From: an uncultured Gammaproteobacteria bacterium | Lineage (GTDB): Bacteria; Pseudomonadota; Gammaproteobacteria; Enterobacterales; Psychrobiaceae | Assembly (NCBI GenBank): GCA_937139475.1 | Contig: CAKZQF010000072.1 | Coordinates: forward strand, 1 to 63,025 | Reading direction: 5' to 3' | DNA length: 63,025 nt | Shown: in pieces, positions 45,669 through 56,781 of the stretch | Layout of the letters: every line of letters begins with the position of its first letter | Position numbering within the stretch: the stretch's first letter is position 1 | The notes under the pieces: generated by a model | Told to the model about the DNA's origin: nothing | Database searches by the model: none | What the model saw: the letters and a program-made list of their open reading frames with translations, nothing else | Translations under genes and position numbers: made by a program

Positions 45669-46586
45669 ATGAAAATATTAGTGCTGGGATCTGCCGCTGG
45701 TGGTGGTTTTCCTCAATGGAATTGCCATTGTAAAAACTGTAAAGGAGTGCGAGATGGAACCATCAAAGCAACTCCTCGTACGCAAAGCTCTATTGCGGTT
45801 AGTGCCAATGGTACAGATTGGGTTTTAATTAATGCCTCCCCAGATCTTCGTCAACAAATCAATCAGTCACCCCAGCTGTGGCCAGCGTGTGGTACCCGAG
45901 GCACGAACATTAAAGGTGTCGTTCTATGCGATAGCCAAGTCGACCACACCACAGGATTGCTAACATTACGTGAAGGCCTGCCCATGGCCTTATATGCAAC
46001 AGATATCGTTGCTGAGGACTTGCGCACTAACTATCCACTGTTACCGATGTTAAAGCATTGGCATGGCGGACTTAATTTTAGCCCAATTGGCTGGGATCAT
46101 AATGTCCCATTCAGTGTCGAGGGGGTCCCAGATATAGCCTTTCATCCTGTGGTGCTAGAATCCAATGCACCACCTTATTCAACATATCGCGATGCTGTCG
46201 TAGATGGCAATAATATAGGACTCAAGATAGTTGATAAGCGCAACGGTCGTAGTGCTTTTTACGCACCGGGGATAGTAAAGACAACCCCTTTGGTTGAACA
46301 AATGCTGGACCAATCAGATATTGCACTAATCGATGGTACGTTGTGGCTAGATGACGAAATGATCACCGCTGGGGTTGGCGAAAAGTTGGGAAGCGAAATG
46401 GGCCATATGCCGGTTAATGGAGATTTTGGTTCAGTCGCCTTGCTCAATCGTTTCGAACTTGAACGGCGCATATTAATCCACATTAATAATACTAACCCAA
46501 TCTTAAATGAAGACTCAACGCAGCATCAGTTCGTTATTGATAACGGCGTCGAGTTAGCCTTTGACGGTATGGAAATAGACGTATAA
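45669..46586 (+). CDS. pqqB: PQQ biosynthesis protein PqqB
   Basis: Metallo-beta-lactamase-fold protein of 305 residues that hydroxylates the diglutamyl-quinone intermediate. It begins LGSAAGGGFPQWNCHCKNCKG, the PqqB signature with cysteines for zinc, and has DSQVDHTTGLL in the active-site region. It follows pqqA and precedes pqqC by 13 bases. Confidence 0.96.
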   Translation: MKILVLGSAAGGGFPQWNCHCKNCKGVRDGTIKATPRTQSSIAVSANGTDWVLINASPDLRQQINQSPQLWPACGTRGTNIKGVVLCDSQVDHTTGLLTLREGLPMALYATDIVAEDLRTNYPLLPMLKHWHGGLNFSPIGWDHNVPFSVEGVPDIAFHPVVLESNAPPYSTYRDAVVDGNNIGLKIVDKRNGRSAFYAPGIVKTTPLVEQMLDQSDIALIDGTLWLDDEMITAGVGEKLGSEMGHMPVNGDFGSVALLNRFELERRILIHINNTNPILNEDSTQHQFVIDNGVELAFDGMEIDV

Positions 46587-46599
46587 GTAGGTATCAGTT

Positions 46600-47364
46600 A
46601 TGACACAACAAAACGACCCAATGACCCGTGACCAGTTTGAACAGGCCTTACGTGACAAAGGCCAGTTATATCATATTTATCATCCGTTTCATGTCGCGAT
46701 GCATAATGGCGAGTGTAGTAAAGAGCAAATCCAAGGCTGGGTTGCTAACCGCTTTTACTATCAGGTAAACATTCCGATTAAAGATGCGGCGATTATGGCA
46801 AATTGCACTGATATAAAAACCAGAAGGCAATGGATCCAAAGAATTTTAGACCACGATGGCAGCATGGGAGACGATACCCTTGGCGGGATTGAGGCGTGGT
46901 TACGTCTTGGCGAAGCGGTCGGACTTAAAAGAGAACAACTGCTATCACAAGAGTTAGTGTTGCCTGGCGTGCGTTTTGCCGTAGATGCCTATGTAAATTT
47001 TGCCCGCCGAGCAAATTGGCAAGAAGCGGCTTGTTCCTCATTAACTGAAATGTTCGCCCCAACCATTCACCAAAGTCGCTTAGACTCATGGCCGAGCAAT
47101 TACCCATGGATTGAACCTCAAGGGTTAGAATATTTCCAGATGAGGCTGTCACAGGCTAGGCGAGATGTTTGCCATGGTTTAGCCATCACCCTTGATCACT
47201 TTAAAACCTATGAACATCAGCAACACGCTTTGAATATCCTGCAACTAAAACTGGATATTCTATGGTCAATGCTAGATGCAATGACCATGGCTTACGATTA
47301 TCAACGGCCGCCGTATCATAGCGTAGACACTCAAGCTAGCTATCACCAAGGGGTATTTGCATGA
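46600..47364 (+). CDS. pqqC: PQQ synthase PqqC
   Basis: Cofactor-free oxidase of 254 residues catalysing the last step of PQQ formation. [33 protein letters not shown] and the C-terminal [11 protein letters not shown] are PqqC motifs with the conserved His, Arg and Tyr. It overlaps pqqD by 4 bases (ATGA at 47361-47364). Confidence 0.97.
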   Translation: MTQQNDPMTRDQFEQALRDKGQLYHIYHPFHVAMHNGECSKEQIQGWVANRFYYQVNIPIKDAAIMANCTDIKTRRQWIQRILDHDGSMGDDTLGGIEAWLRLGEAVGLKREQLLSQELVLPGVRFAVDAYVNFARRANWQEAACSSLTEMFAPTIHQSRLDSWPSNYPWIEPQGLEYFQMRLSQARRDVCHGLAITLDHFKTYEHQQHALNILQLKLDILWSMLDAMTMAYDYQRPPYHSVDTQASYHQGVFA

Positions 47365-47633
47365 GTTTACAAAGCATTCCTTCGATAAACAGGCTATTTC
47401 GATTACAATTTGAGACCGCCCAAGATTGCTATGTACTACTATTCCCAGAGGGCATGGTAAAGCTAAACCCTAGCGCAGGGGAGATAATGGCGCGTATCGA
47501 TGGTGAAAAAACAGTCAGTGTCATTATTAAAGAACTACAAGCACAGTTCCCTGATGCGGGCGATCTGACGTTGGATGTGCAAGAATTTTTAACCACCGCG
47601 CAACAAAAAAAATGGCTTATCTATGAGTCTTAA
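47361..47633 (+). CDS. pqqD: PqqA-binding chaperone PqqD
   Basis: A 90-residue RiPP recognition protein that binds PqqA and delivers it to PqqE. Family features are the [23 protein letters not shown] start, [20 protein letters not shown], and the C-terminal helix. It overlaps pqqC by 4 bases and pqqE by 11 bases, so the three are translationally linked. Confidence 0.95.
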   Translation: MSLQSIPSINRLFRLQFETAQDCYVLLFPEGMVKLNPSAGEIMARIDGEKTVSVIIKELQAQFPDAGDLTLDVQEFLTTAQQKKWLIYES

Positions 47634-48744
47634 GCAAACAAAGCCCGTTGGCCCACCGTTTTGGCTATTGGCAGAACTAACTTACGATTGCCCGCTGCAT
47701 TGCCCCTATTGTTCAAACCCAACCGATCTGGGGGATAAAGCGGACGAGCTGTCCACTACCCATTGGAAAGAAGTATTAACGCAAGCGCGTGCGATGGGAG
47801 CGGTTCAATTGGGCTTTTCCGGTGGCGAGCCGCTATTACGAAAAGACCTGGAGCAATTGGTCGAACATGGTCGAGAACTCGGTTTTTATACTAATTTGAT
47901 CACATCGGGTATTGGCCTTACGGCAAAACGTATTGCGAAGCTAAAAAAAGCTGGCCTTGACCATATCCAAATTAGCTTTCAAGGTGCCGATCCTGAGGTT
48001 AATGATGCGATAGCTGGGCGTGGTAAGGCCTATCAACAAAAGTTCGAAATGGCCCGCCAAGTGAAAGCACAGGGTTACCCGATGGTGCTGAATTTCGTGA
48101 TATCAAAGCAAAACATTACTCAGATCCCGCAAATTCTTGCGCTTTCAACGGAGTTAGACGCTGACTATGTAGAACTTGCCACTGCTCAATATTATGGCTG
48201 GGCATATCACAACCGTGATCATCTCTTGCCTACCAAGGAGCAACTGATTACAGCGGAAGCCCAGGTTAATCACTATCGTGACCAGCAGGACGGTAAAGGG
48301 CCACAGTTTATTTTTGTTACCCCGGACTATTATGAAGACCGCCCTAAAGCCTGTATGAATGGTTGGGGCAGCACGTTCTTAACGGTAACACCAGATGGCA
48401 GTGCACTGCCTTGCCATAGTGCCAAGTTATTACCGCTCACTTTCCCAAATATCAAAGATAAAGCACTTGAGGATATTTGGCATAAGGACTTTTCATTTAA
48501 CCGTTTTCGAGGGGACAGTTGGATGAAGGAACCTTGTTCGAGCTGTAGCGAAAAGGAACAGGACTTCGGTGGTTGCCGCTGCCAGGCATTCATGATGACC
48601 GGTGATATGGATGCTACCGATCCAGTGTGCAGTAAATCGAAGGACAAGCACATGATTAACGACGCAATTCAGTCAGCAAGCAGCCCGAGTAACCCGCTGG
48701 TTTACCGTGAGGCAGGGCGTGATATAGCGCTCTTTAAACTGTAA
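47623..48744 (+). CDS. pqqE: radical SAM PqqA crosslinking enzyme PqqE
   Basis: Radical SAM protein of 373 residues forming the carbon-carbon bond between Glu and Tyr of PqqA. The SAM cluster motif CPLHCPYC (Cys23, Cys27, Cys30) is near the N-terminus. The C-terminal SPASM part has [21 protein letters not shown] and [16 protein letters not shown] for auxiliary clusters. It overlaps pqqD and precedes the M16 gene by 18 bases. Confidence 0.96.
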   Translation: MSLKQTKPVGPPFWLLAELTYDCPLHCPYCSNPTDLGDKADELSTTHWKEVLTQARAMGAVQLGFSGGEPLLRKDLEQLVEHGRELGFYTNLITSGIGLTAKRIAKLKKAGLDHIQISFQGADPEVNDAIAGRGKAYQQKFEMARQVKAQGYPMVLNFVISKQNITQIPQILALSTELDADYVELATAQYYGWAYHNRDHLLPTKEQLITAEAQVNHYRDQQDGKGPQFIFVTPDYYEDRPKACMNGWGSTFLTVTPDGSALPCHSAKLLPLTFPNIKDKALEDIWHKDFSFNRFRGDSWMKEPCSSCSEKEQDFGGCRCQAFMMTGDMDATDPVCSKSKDKHMINDAIQSASSPSNPLVYREAGRDIALFKL

Positions 48745-48762
48745 TTAGAGTTTACCTGGGCC

Positions 48763-50778
48763 TTGAGTATTGAGCATGAGCACCTCACCTTAGCCAAACA
48801 AGGGCAAAGTTTTAGCGCTTTAGTAAGCGTCGTTACGCCTATTGACGACGACTCTGGGGTCGCTCATGGTGTCGAACACTTGGTTTTTCGGCGAAATGCA
48901 ATGAGCCAGGAGCCTTCCAGTCTCTATCAGTTAACGTCGCTATTGCCACTTGAAATTAACGCTACAACCCGGCTAGGTGTCACGCATTACCATTGCCATA
49001 GCACCTCAGCCCAAGCCTGCCTACTCGGCTTGAATTACCTGCTTGAATCGATCACTAATCTAGTGATTAAGCAGCAGGATCTCAAGTGTGAGTTAGGCAA
49101 CAGCCGGGGAACAGGGGTTATATTTCTCGAACTTGGCGCGCAGCAACAAACAATTCGTTTAGCTGGCACTTCATTTAGCCTTGAACAGTTATTGCAAAGT
49201 GACAACAGCTGCGAGCGTTTAATGCTCCTTGGTGGCACGCAGCAGCACATATCGACCCTTAGATTGCATGATTTGCAGCAGTACTACGATCACCATTATT
49301 GTGCTGGCAACATTAAAGTGACTACGACAAGCAACCACGCAGCAAGCGAGTTTATAAAGAAGGTGCAGGCGCTTTGTTTGTCAACGGTACTTAACGAAAA
49401 GCCGGTATTACCTATAACTAAACCTGTGACGCATTCAAACCCTACTATTAGTGTCGATACGCTACCAACCAATGAAGTCTTCGAGATTTGCTGGTGGCTT
49501 GATACTTCAATTAAAGGCTATAGCGCGGCTGTTCGCCATGTAAAAGAAAACGTTACTGATAATGATATTTTAGTGGTATCCGCCGCTAGCTATCCCAATT
49601 ACAACGGCCACTGGCCATTACGTATCCTGGTCGCCACAGATTTACAGCGTATCGATATTGCCGCCATAGAAGCATTAATCATTGCAACGCTCGAGCGCCA
49701 AAAACCAAGGCACCAAGGTGACCTTTGCGCCAACCATAAGCAGTTTCCTGACGGCGTGAGGAAGTCGATATCACGTTACCATCAACAACATGGTCCAAAA
49801 TCTGGCAAGGAGCATGCCTTAGTCAAATGCAATACACGAAGGTTGCCGTTTACCAGCATGGCAGATGGTGAAACGAGTGAAAAAAGTGTGGCGAGTAAAC
49901 AAAGCGTAGCGCCCAACGCCGCGAGCGCAAAGCTTATCTCATCCTTAAGAACCTTTAGCTGTCAAATACCAACAGATGTTGAGACTTCTGCGAATTTGCA
50001 GCACAACGAAAATACCATTCGGGTGGCAAGTAATGGCAATCTTGATTTGCGGTTATTGCTAAGGGAAATCACCAATTTGTTGGGTGTCGACGGATCCATT
50101 TCGGACGACCAGATAGTAATCGAGCTGTCAGTTGAAGAGATTAATCGCTTAAAGCAAACCATAGAGACTGTGATGGCCAAAGTTGGCAGTTATAGTGCTC
50201 AATTGCCGAAAATACTATGGCCGCTACGGCCACGCGGTAACAAAAGCCAAGCCACCGTAGCCTATAACGAGTCTAAGACAGGCCTAGTTATTGCTAACCA
50301 AATCGAACAAACTTTTTCAGCTGATGCACCTTCAAGCTTCGCCTACGGAAACGATCAACATCGGGTGACAGAGTTTAAAATTACAGCAAAATCCACTAGT
50401 GCGGCTTGGTGTTTAAGCCTTATTCTTGGAGCATACGCCCCCTATCTGCAACGGCGGCTTATTGGACATTGCTACGCTGTGTCAGCACGTTTCTGTCCCT
50501 ATCACCGACGACTGATGCTTTTTACCGCATATGATCGTTCAGTGGATGACTTTACAGCGCACGTACAAAACAGTCTTGCTCAGTTAATGGGGGAGCAGGA
50601 GTTTCTTTTCCAGACATTGTCTCTTGCTAGACTAAAGATTAGGGGAATTTTACACGAAAGCAATGCTAAAGTTAGTCCACTGCTTGATGCTGTAAGTGTT
50701 GAGCAAATAAAGGGCTTAGTGACTGAACTACTATCAGCGATGAGCAAAAATAATAATAATAAAATGGATAGCATATGA
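48763..50778 (+). CDS. M16 family peptidase, candidate PqqF-type processing protease
   Basis: A 671-residue M16 metallopeptidase. The inverted zinc motif HGVEH (His35-Glu38-His39) is intact, and Glu123 in GVIFLELGA is at the expected distance. The sequence around VTPIDDDSGVAHGVEHLVF is closer to the M16C (PreP/Cym1) type than to classical PqqF. The middle (about 330-410) is low in similarity and the total is shorter than the roughly 760-970 residues usual for these families. It starts with TTG at 48763. Position after pqqE suggests that it cuts PqqA, and it overlaps the next gene (ATGA). Confidence 0.78.
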   Translation: MSIEHEHLTLAKQGQSFSALVSVVTPIDDDSGVAHGVEHLVFRRNAMSQEPSSLYQLTSLLPLEINATTRLGVTHYHCHSTSAQACLLGLNYLLESITNLVIKQQDLKCELGNSRGTGVIFLELGAQQQTIRLAGTSFSLEQLLQSDNSCERLMLLGGTQQHISTLRLHDLQQYYDHHYCAGNIKVTTTSNHAASEFIKKVQALCLSTVLNEKPVLPITKPVTHSNPTISVDTLPTNEVFEICWWLDTSIKGYSAAVRHVKENVTDNDILVVSAASYPNYNGHWPLRILVATDLQRIDIAAIEALIIATLERQKPRHQGDLCANHKQFPDGVRKSISRYHQQHGPKSGKEHALVKCNTRRLPFTSMADGETSEKSVASKQSVAPNAASAKLISSLRTFSCQIPTDVETSANLQHNENTIRVASNGNLDLRLLLREITNLLGVDGSISDDQIVIELSVEEINRLKQTIETVMAKVGSYSAQLPKILWPLRPRGNKSQATVAYNESKTGLVIANQIEQTFSADAPSSFAYGNDQHRVTEFKITAKSTSAAWCLSLILGAYAPYLQRRLIGHCYAVSARFCPYHRRLMLFTAYDRSVDDFTAHVQNSLAQLMGEQEFLFQTLSLARLKIRGILHESNAKVSPLLDAVSVEQIKGLVTELLSAMSKNNNNKMDSI

Positions 50779-51917
50779 GTCATCAATACACTAAGACGGC
50801 AGTGAGTCGTAAAGAAAATGCACAGGAAGCGTCACGGGAAATACAACAGGCGTTGATGACCGCAGATGTTTCCTGCGTGGTTTTTTTCTGTTCAGCACAA
50901 TTTGACCTGGAAGAGTTAGGGCGCTCATTGGCACAGGATTTTGGCAGCATACCAGTTTTTGGTTGTACCAGCGCTGGTGAAATAACCCCACAAGGCTATG
51001 AAAGAAAGTCGATTATAGCGATCGGTTTTTGCCAAAGTCACTTCAATGTCAAGGCACAGCTGATTTCGTCAATGGAAACTTTTGATTATGTTGACGCGCA
51101 GACAACGGTCCGATCACTGACTAAGCAAACTGAATTTGCTAGTGATAGCCAAAGTGAACGCTTTATCCTTACGTTACTTGATGGATTATCCGTTGCCGAA
51201 GAGCGCTTTTTAAATACGTTGCACCTAGCTGCTGGTGACATTGAAATATTTGGCGGATCAGCCGGAGACGATGTAAATTTAGCAAAAACCTATGTTTACT
51301 TTAATGGCGAATTTCATCAACACAGCGCGATTATTTTAATGTTTAACACGAGCTGTCACTTCGAAGTTTTCAGTACTAATCACATTGAACAACCGCAGGA
51401 AAAATTGGTTGTAACAGAGGCTGACTCGAGCACCAGAACAATTTTTGAGTTAAATGCCGAACCCGCTGCACTTGAGTATGCGCGCCTGTTAAATTTGTCC
51501 GTCTCCGAATTAACCCCGCAGGTGTTTTCCTTAAACCCACTGGCAGTAAAGGTAGGCGGTGAATATTATTTTCGGTCGATACAAAAAGTAAATGAAGCAG
51601 ATAACAGCCTAACGTTCTACTGTGCTGTTGATACAGGTATTGTGTTAACTGCAGTAGACTTAGGAAATGTGTTTAGTAAGCTCGATGCGACCTTAAGGCA
51701 ACTTGAGCGTGATTATGGCTGCGACAATTTGGTATTGGCTTGCGATTGCTTTTTAAGGCGTCTGGAGATTGAACATAAAGGGCTTGAGCCAGAGGCCAAC
51801 AATTTGTTTAAACGCCACAACATAATCGGCTTTAATACCTATGGTGAGCAGATTAATGGTGTCCACCTAAACCAGACATTAACCGGCGTGTTTTTAGCAG
51901 GAGCCCGCAATGAATGA
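50775..51917 (+). CDS. nosP: FIST domain sensor, NosP-like
   Basis: A 380-residue cytoplasmic protein with FIST N and C domains: VFGCTSAGEITPQGYERKSI, and EIFGGSAGDDVNLAKTYVYFNG in the N part; CDCFLRRLEIEHKG and GFNTYGEQINGVHLNQTLTGVF in the C part. In P. aeruginosa the FIST protein NosP is encoded beside the kinase NahK, binds heme and senses nitric oxide, altering NahK activity. The same pairing exists here, with an 8-base overlap. Heme binding cannot be seen from the sequence. Confidence 0.85.
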   Translation: MSHQYTKTAVSRKENAQEASREIQQALMTADVSCVVFFCSAQFDLEELGRSLAQDFGSIPVFGCTSAGEITPQGYERKSIIAIGFCQSHFNVKAQLISSMETFDYVDAQTTVRSLTKQTEFASDSQSERFILTLLDGLSVAEERFLNTLHLAAGDIEIFGGSAGDDVNLAKTYVYFNGEFHQHSAIILMFNTSCHFEVFSTNHIEQPQEKLVVTEADSSTRTIFELNAEPAALEYARLLNLSVSELTPQVFSLNPLAVKVGGEYYFRSIQKVNEADNSLTFYCAVDTGIVLTAVDLGNVFSKLDATLRQLERDYGCDNLVLACDCFLRRLEIEHKGLEPEANNLFKRHNIIGFNTYGEQINGVHLNQTLTGVFLAGARNE

Positions 51918-54495
51918 TGCTACACAAGTTGCCCTATTAGAGCGCCTAAAAAACCTTGAGAGTGAAAACCAAAAGTTAAAGAAAATAAATCAGGCGCTGA
52001 TCACAAGGGTTGAGGCAGGGAGTAGCAATCAACACGATCCTTATGCCACGTTTGAGCATTCGGTGCATTTAGCGCAGCAGGTACGGGATAAGACCGAGGC
52101 ATTAAATGATGCACTAGTTTCATTAGAAGATACCAATCGAGCGTTAACTAAAGCCAATCAGCAATCTGAACTGTTTAGGCAGCGATTTATCGATGCGATT
52201 GAAAGCATCAATGATGCCTTCGTATTGCTGGATGAGGACCGCCGCATCATACTGCAAAACAGTCATTTTAATACATTCTGGCTCAACTCTAACCTACCGA
52301 TAGAGCAGGGGGTCAACCTGCAAGATCTTAAGGAATTAGCGAAAGTACGAGGCGTCATAAAGCAAGCATACCCTGGCGATATTGGCACGAGTCCTGTGTA
52401 CCAGCTCAATGATGGGCGCTGGTTTCAACTCAGCGAAAAACGTACCCGCGAGGGTGGATGGGTAATGCTATATACAGACATTACGGCGTTGAAAGTTGCG
52501 GAATCCGCACGTTTTGAACAAGCCATTGAACAGAAGTCGATATTATTACAAAATTTAGTCGATAATATCTCCCAAGGGGTTGTTTTAGTCTCTAGCACTG
52601 GACAGATCGAAGTTTGGAATAAGCGCTTTTCAATGCTTAGCCAATTGTCCAGTCATGTACTGCGCTCAAGCCCTTACTTTCATACATTACAGGGGCTAAC
52701 CGAGTTAGACTTAGACGTTAAATCAAGTACTGACAAAGACTATTACCTGCAAACCCTGCAAAATGGGACTGTATTAGAGATACGTGATCATTTACTCGTC
52801 AGTGGCCAGCGGATAAAAACGTTTACCGACATTACCCAGCGACATCAGTATGCTGAGTCGCTAAAAAATAGTAAAAACTGGCTGCGTTTAATCACCGATA
52901 ATGTCCCTGCGATGATTGCGTATATCGGCAAAGATCTGTGCTTCCAATTTACAAACCGGGTGTATCTTGATTGGTATAAGCTTAGCGCTAGCGCGTTAAA
53001 TGGTGTATCGCTAGAAGCGAGTCGCACCAGTGGCGATTACCACAAGTTAAAACCCTACGTCGAACAAGCGTTAGCTGGCTACAGCATCAGTTTTGAGATT
53101 GAAGAGGAAGACAGTGCAGGGAGAATAAGTCATCTGCTCAAATCTTATGTACCGAACAAAGATAGCGATGGCGTAGTTCAGGGCTTCTTTGTACTTGTAC
53201 GTAACGTTACTGCAAGACGTAACAGTGCATTAGCACTACAACGTGCTCACGATCAGTTGGAACTACGAGTGAGCGAGCGAACATCCGAATTGCGAAGTGT
53301 CAATGATAAACTACTGCAAGAAGTAGAAGATCGCCGCAGCGCACAATCTAATTTGATCAATGCAAAACGCGAAGCGCAGCGCGCAAACATATCTAAAACA
53401 AAGTTCTTAGCGGCAGTTAGTCATGATTTACTGCAACCGTTAAATGCGGCACAGCTCTTTACAAGCTCAGTAGAAGATAAGCTCGAAAACCAAGAGAGTA
53501 AAAAACTCATCGGTAATATTGCTAACTCCCTCACCGACCTTGAAAGTTTAATTTGTACTTTGGTGGATATTTCGAAATTGGATGCAGGCGTGGTTACCGC
53601 TGATAAGCATGCATTTAAACTGGGAAATTTGTTAGATATCCTACATCATGAATACGAGCAAATTGCGCCACAATATGGTGTAACTATACGAAAAGTATCC
53701 ACCGACCTAGTGATTGATAGCGACAGTGTGTTATTGGCTCGGATCCTTCGCAACTTCCTTTCCAACGCGTTGCGATACACTGGTGAGGGAAAAGTACTAC
53801 TTGGCTGTAGGCGTAAGGGTGATGCGGTGTCGATTGAGGTGTGGGATAACGGCGTCGGTATGTCTAGCGATGAAGTTGCGGTGATATTCCAAGAATTCAA
53901 GCGATTAAAAGACTCCCCCAAAGCCTTTAGTAACGGGCTTGGCCTGGGCTTGGCGATTGTTGATAAACTGTCTTCTGTACTTGCCCATAAAATTGATGTG
54001 CGTTCTGAAAAAGGACGTGGCTCCGTATTTTCAGTTACTGTACCGTTAGGTAAGCTGCAGGTTGCTCAAAATAATCAGGCGATGGCAAGAGTAAGTGCTA
54101 GTGCGAGTTTGCAAGACCGCATTGTTTGGGTGGTAGACAATGACATTACCATTTGTGAAGGGATGAATACCCTTTTAACTAATTGGGGCTGTCGTGTCGT
54201 AACTGCACTTGACTTTGAAAGTCTGGAAAAACAAGTAGATATTAGCAATGATAAAGTCGACCTTATTATATTAGACTATCACCTTAATGACGGGGACACA
54301 GGTTTAAACATTGCGAAAAAGATCAATCAGCGACGTGTTGACCAGGTACCATTGCTAATGATCACGGCCAACTACAGTCAAATGCTAAAAAATCAGGTTA
54401 AAAAGCAAAATGTTTTGCTATTAAATAAACCTGTAAAACCGATGAAACTTAAAACGTCGATGTTGTATTTAATGGCTAAACACACTAACGCTTAA
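51910..54495 (+). CDS. PAS hybrid histidine kinase, NahK/ErcS'-like
   Basis: A cytoplasmic hybrid kinase of 861 residues with no membrane helix. After a coiled coil (about 1-85) come three PAS-like domains (about 90-200, 205-310, 320-440), then HisKA with His505 ([16 protein letters not shown]), HATPase motifs [18 protein letters not shown] and [12 protein letters not shown], and a receiver domain with Asp789 (IILDYHL). This matches NahK, called ErcS' in the Pseudomonas ethanol oxidation regulatory system. It overlaps the FIST gene by 8 bases and the convergent response regulator by 11. Confidence 0.87.
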   Translation: MNDATQVALLERLKNLESENQKLKKINQALITRVEAGSSNQHDPYATFEHSVHLAQQVRDKTEALNDALVSLEDTNRALTKANQQSELFRQRFIDAIESINDAFVLLDEDRRIILQNSHFNTFWLNSNLPIEQGVNLQDLKELAKVRGVIKQAYPGDIGTSPVYQLNDGRWFQLSEKRTREGGWVMLYTDITALKVAESARFEQAIEQKSILLQNLVDNISQGVVLVSSTGQIEVWNKRFSMLSQLSSHVLRSSPYFHTLQGLTELDLDVKSSTDKDYYLQTLQNGTVLEIRDHLLVSGQRIKTFTDITQRHQYAESLKNSKNWLRLITDNVPAMIAYIGKDLCFQFTNRVYLDWYKLSASALNGVSLEASRTSGDYHKLKPYVEQALAGYSISFEIEEEDSAGRISHLLKSYVPNKDSDGVVQGFFVLVRNVTARRNSALALQRAHDQLELRVSERTSELRSVNDKLLQEVEDRRSAQSNLINAKREAQRANISKTKFLAAVSHDLLQPLNAAQLFTSSVEDKLENQESKKLIGNIANSLTDLESLICTLVDISKLDAGVVTADKHAFKLGNLLDILHHEYEQIAPQYGVTIRKVSTDLVIDSDSVLLARILRNFLSNALRYTGEGKVLLGCRRKGDAVSIEVWDNGVGMSSDEVAVIFQEFKRLKDSPKAFSNGLGLGLAIVDKLSSVLAHKIDVRSEKGRGSVFSVTVPLGKLQVAQNNQAMARVSASASLQDRIVWVVDNDITICEGMNTLLTNWGCRVVTALDFESLEKQVDISNDKVDLIILDYHLNDGDTGLNIAKKINQRRVDQVPLLMITANYSQMLKNQVKKQNVLLLNKPVKPMKLKTSMLYLMAKHTNA

Positions 54496-55168
54496 GGTAT
54501 TGGTTAAAATCAATATCGCTGCAGCCAACGACGGCCTGAACACGGTTATAAACACCAAGTTTCTTTAGAATCGAAGAGACGTGAGATTTCACTGTTGTTT
54601 CTGAAATATTGAGGTTATAGGCAATTTGTTTGTTCGCCTCGCCCTTAGTCATACAGCGCAACACCATCAATTGACGACGGGTAAGTGATGAAAGCATCTC
54701 ACTTGATACGTCGAAATCTTTGGCGGCGGCTGTGTTACTTGTACTCGGGTTGTCATCACTGCGGATAATGTCAGAGGGAAGATATACGTTACCTTCGAAA
54801 ACGCTTTCTATTGCGTCGCCAATGACATCTTTTGATGATGATTTTGCGATGAAACCAACCGCGCCATAGGCAATCGTTTGGAGGATGGTCTGTTTTTCTT
54901 CTTCAGCCGAGACAACGACTACGGGAGTAGTGGGGCATTCATTGCGTAATTCCAATAACCCATTTAGTCCTGCCATTCCGGGCATATTGAGATCTAACAG
55001 TATCAGATCTATGTCATCATGGGTTTGTGCATAAGCAATGGTTGATGCCACATCGCAAGTTTCATGTGTTTCACTACTGGGGAAACGATTACTGACGATA
55101 TTGACAATGGCATCACGAAACAATGGGTGATCATCGGCAACTAATACCTTGTACATACATGCGCTCAC
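54485..55168 (-). CDS. LuxR-type response regulator, AgmR/EraR-like
   Basis: Response regulator of 227 residues. The receiver domain has [13 protein letters not shown], Asp59 in [10 protein letters not shown] and the conserved lysine in VGFIAKSSS. The C-terminal LuxR domain has [20 protein letters not shown] and [19 protein letters not shown] at 55168 has AGGAG upstream; ATG at 55156 is the alternative. In Pseudomonas, ExaE/AgmR-type regulators of this fold activate quinoprotein genes, and this is the only DNA-binding regulator inside the island, so it is the first candidate for binding the 17-bp motif. That link is inferred. Confidence 0.85.
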   Translation of the reverse strand: MSACMYKVLVADDHPLFRDAIVNIVSNRFPSSETHETCDVASTIAYAQTHDDIDLILLDLNMPGMAGLNGLLELRNECPTTPVVVVSAEEEKQTILQTIAYGAVGFIAKSSSKDVIGDAIESVFEGNVYLPSDIIRSDDNPSTSNTAAAKDFDVSSEMLSSLTRRQLMVLRCMTKGEANKQIAYNLNISETTVKSHVSSILKKLGVYNRVQAVVGCSDIDFNQYLKR

Positions 55169-55244
55169 AAATAGTTGGACTCCTGTTTAATGTACCCGAT
55201 AATAATTAAGTTACAAGAGAATAAACTCCTACCTTAGGCGGAGA

Positions 55245-55275
55245 AAGGCCTCGCTTTGGTCTAATAGCGGGCCTT
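55245..55275 (-). terminator. possible terminator after the porin gene
   Basis: On the minus strand AAGGCCCGCT pairs with AGCGAGGCCTT with a one-base bulge, followed by a short T-rich stretch. It lies 20 bases past the porin stop. Confidence 0.5.
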
Positions 55276-55295
55276 ATCTTCTTGGTATAGGTCAG

Positions 55296-56462
55296 TTAGA
55301 AAGTTACTACGGCACCAAGCGCAAAGGTGCGTGTTTCCTCAGCTATTAACGAGTTCGTTACATCTGCTTCGGTTTGGTTATATTCAGCAACTAGCGTCAC
55401 ACCAGAATAAAGTGTTCTAAAATAAGCAACACCAGCATTTGAGTGTTTAGCATCTAACGTCGAACCAGTGTTCTCTACTGTTGATTCACCGTAGGTTAGC
55501 ACGAAGCGGTTTTTGTCTAGCGTATAAGCTAATTGCGTAAGGAAACCATCTGATTTGATACTGTCATCACCAACAATATGGTCTAGACCTGCAACGTGGC
55601 CAAGGCCAGTTGATTCAAACCCTGAAGCAGTAAATGATAAACCTGCATTGCTAATGTTAAAGCCACCGCCAATACCGTGCTGGTTTTGAGTTTCTCCGCC
55701 TAACTCAGAAGATTGGCTGACACCACTTAACCAGGCTTTGTAGCTTCCGTTTTCTGCAAACTTCGCACTGTATTTAAGTTCTGCTTCAACTCGGGGTGTA
55801 TCTTCAGAAGAGCTACCATCGGTTTTGTTTGGATCCATCACGCCAACGGCGAAATCAAAACCATTGCTGTTGGCGATGCGGTAAGTTATTTGCGCCTTTG
55901 GAAAAGTGTAAGTGTAGCCAGTACTAATGTTACCAAAAGACACGTTACCGCCATCGACGAGACCAAAGAAGTCAGATGTTTGGCCAAAACCCAGTAAGAG
56001 TTGGTCACTCATGATGTTCTCACGATTGAATAAACCAAAATCCTTACCCAGTAAGATAGAGCCCCAGTCACCTGTTAAAGTCGCATAAAACTGACGTACA
56101 TCAATGAGAGAACCAGTCCCTAAATCTGCTGGACTAGCATCACGGTTATTATCTGTGTCATTAATAGAAACCCAAAAGGAAGAACGCACGTCTACTTTGA
56201 CATCAGAAAGCTTGCTTGAGAAATTGAAACCTATGTTGTTTGGTAACAAGCCCATACGTACCCGCGATTGAGAGCGATCTGCGGTTGCACCTAGATCATC
56301 GGTGGTATCGATTGAACTATTACTGTAGAACACATTTACCAGACCATCGGTAGAAAAGGACATATTGTCTTTTTCATAGATTGTAATGGCAGCATTTGCG
56401 TGCGAAGAGAGTAAAGCACATGAAAGTGCTACAGCGGAAAACCCTAATTTTTTATTGTTCAT
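55296..56462 (-). CDS. outer membrane porin
   Basis: A 388-residue general porin of the Gram-negative type. The signal peptide is MNNKKLGFSAVALSCALLSSHANA; the mature chain starts AITIYEKDNMSFSTDG and ends in the terminal TFALGAVVTF beta-strand with aromatic last residue. KVDVRSSFWVSIND and GSILLGKDFGLFN are porin-like strands. AAGGATAA precedes ATG 56462 (an ATG 30 bases upstream is unlikely). It may admit the alcohol substrate or be unrelated to the island. Confidence 0.85.
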   Translation of the reverse strand: MNNKKLGFSAVALSCALLSSHANAAITIYEKDNMSFSTDGLVNVFYSNSSIDTTDDLGATADRSQSRVRMGLLPNNIGFNFSSKLSDVKVDVRSSFWVSINDTDNNRDASPADLGTGSLIDVRQFYATLTGDWGSILLGKDFGLFNRENIMSDQLLLGFGQTSDFFGLVDGGNVSFGNISTGYTYTFPKAQITYRIANSNGFDFAVGVMDPNKTDGSSSEDTPRVEAELKYSAKFAENGSYKAWLSGVSQSSELGGETQNQHGIGGGFNISNAGLSFTASGFESTGLGHVAGLDHIVGDDSIKSDGFLTQLAYTLDKNRFVLTYGESTVENTGSTLDAKHSNAGVAYFRTLYSGVTLVAEYNQTEADVTNSLIAEETRTFALGAVVTF

Positions 56463-56781
56463 TTTGTTTATCCTTTTGCATTGAGTAAGCAAAGCATAAT
56501 TAACCGCAATTACTTAAACTATTGCCACACAGTCGCAAAAGTTTACTATTTGGTTGCACCAACAAAGGATTAGGCCAAAAGGTGGAGGGTTTTGTACCAA
56601 ATGTATTATAAATAAGATATAAATTATCCTCATGTAATAAAATTACAACACAAATGAGGTTAATTCGTACATTTAGCGCTACAGGGGTTAATAAATTAAA
56701 TTGATGTAGGATTATTATTACAGTGTTATTTGGTTTATACTCTCGGAAATTTTTATGACGAATCATCAAGGTGTCAATCGT
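56463..56781. promoter_or_regulatory. divergent promoter region of porin and gnd
   Basis: This 319-base AT-rich gap separates the porin (minus) and gnd (plus). A TATACT -10-like hexamer is at 56736-56741, giving a start near 56748 and favouring the gnd ATG at 56782 over 56755. No copy of the 17-bp island motif, no FNR box and no perfect CRP-like dyad were found here. Confidence 0.4.

Noticed and set aside
55226..55242. Possible sixth copy of the island motif upstream of the response regulator (minus strand)
   Set aside because: It lacks the TCATACT core, sharing only CTAAGG and AGGAG; about 13 of 17 positions match, which is too weak.
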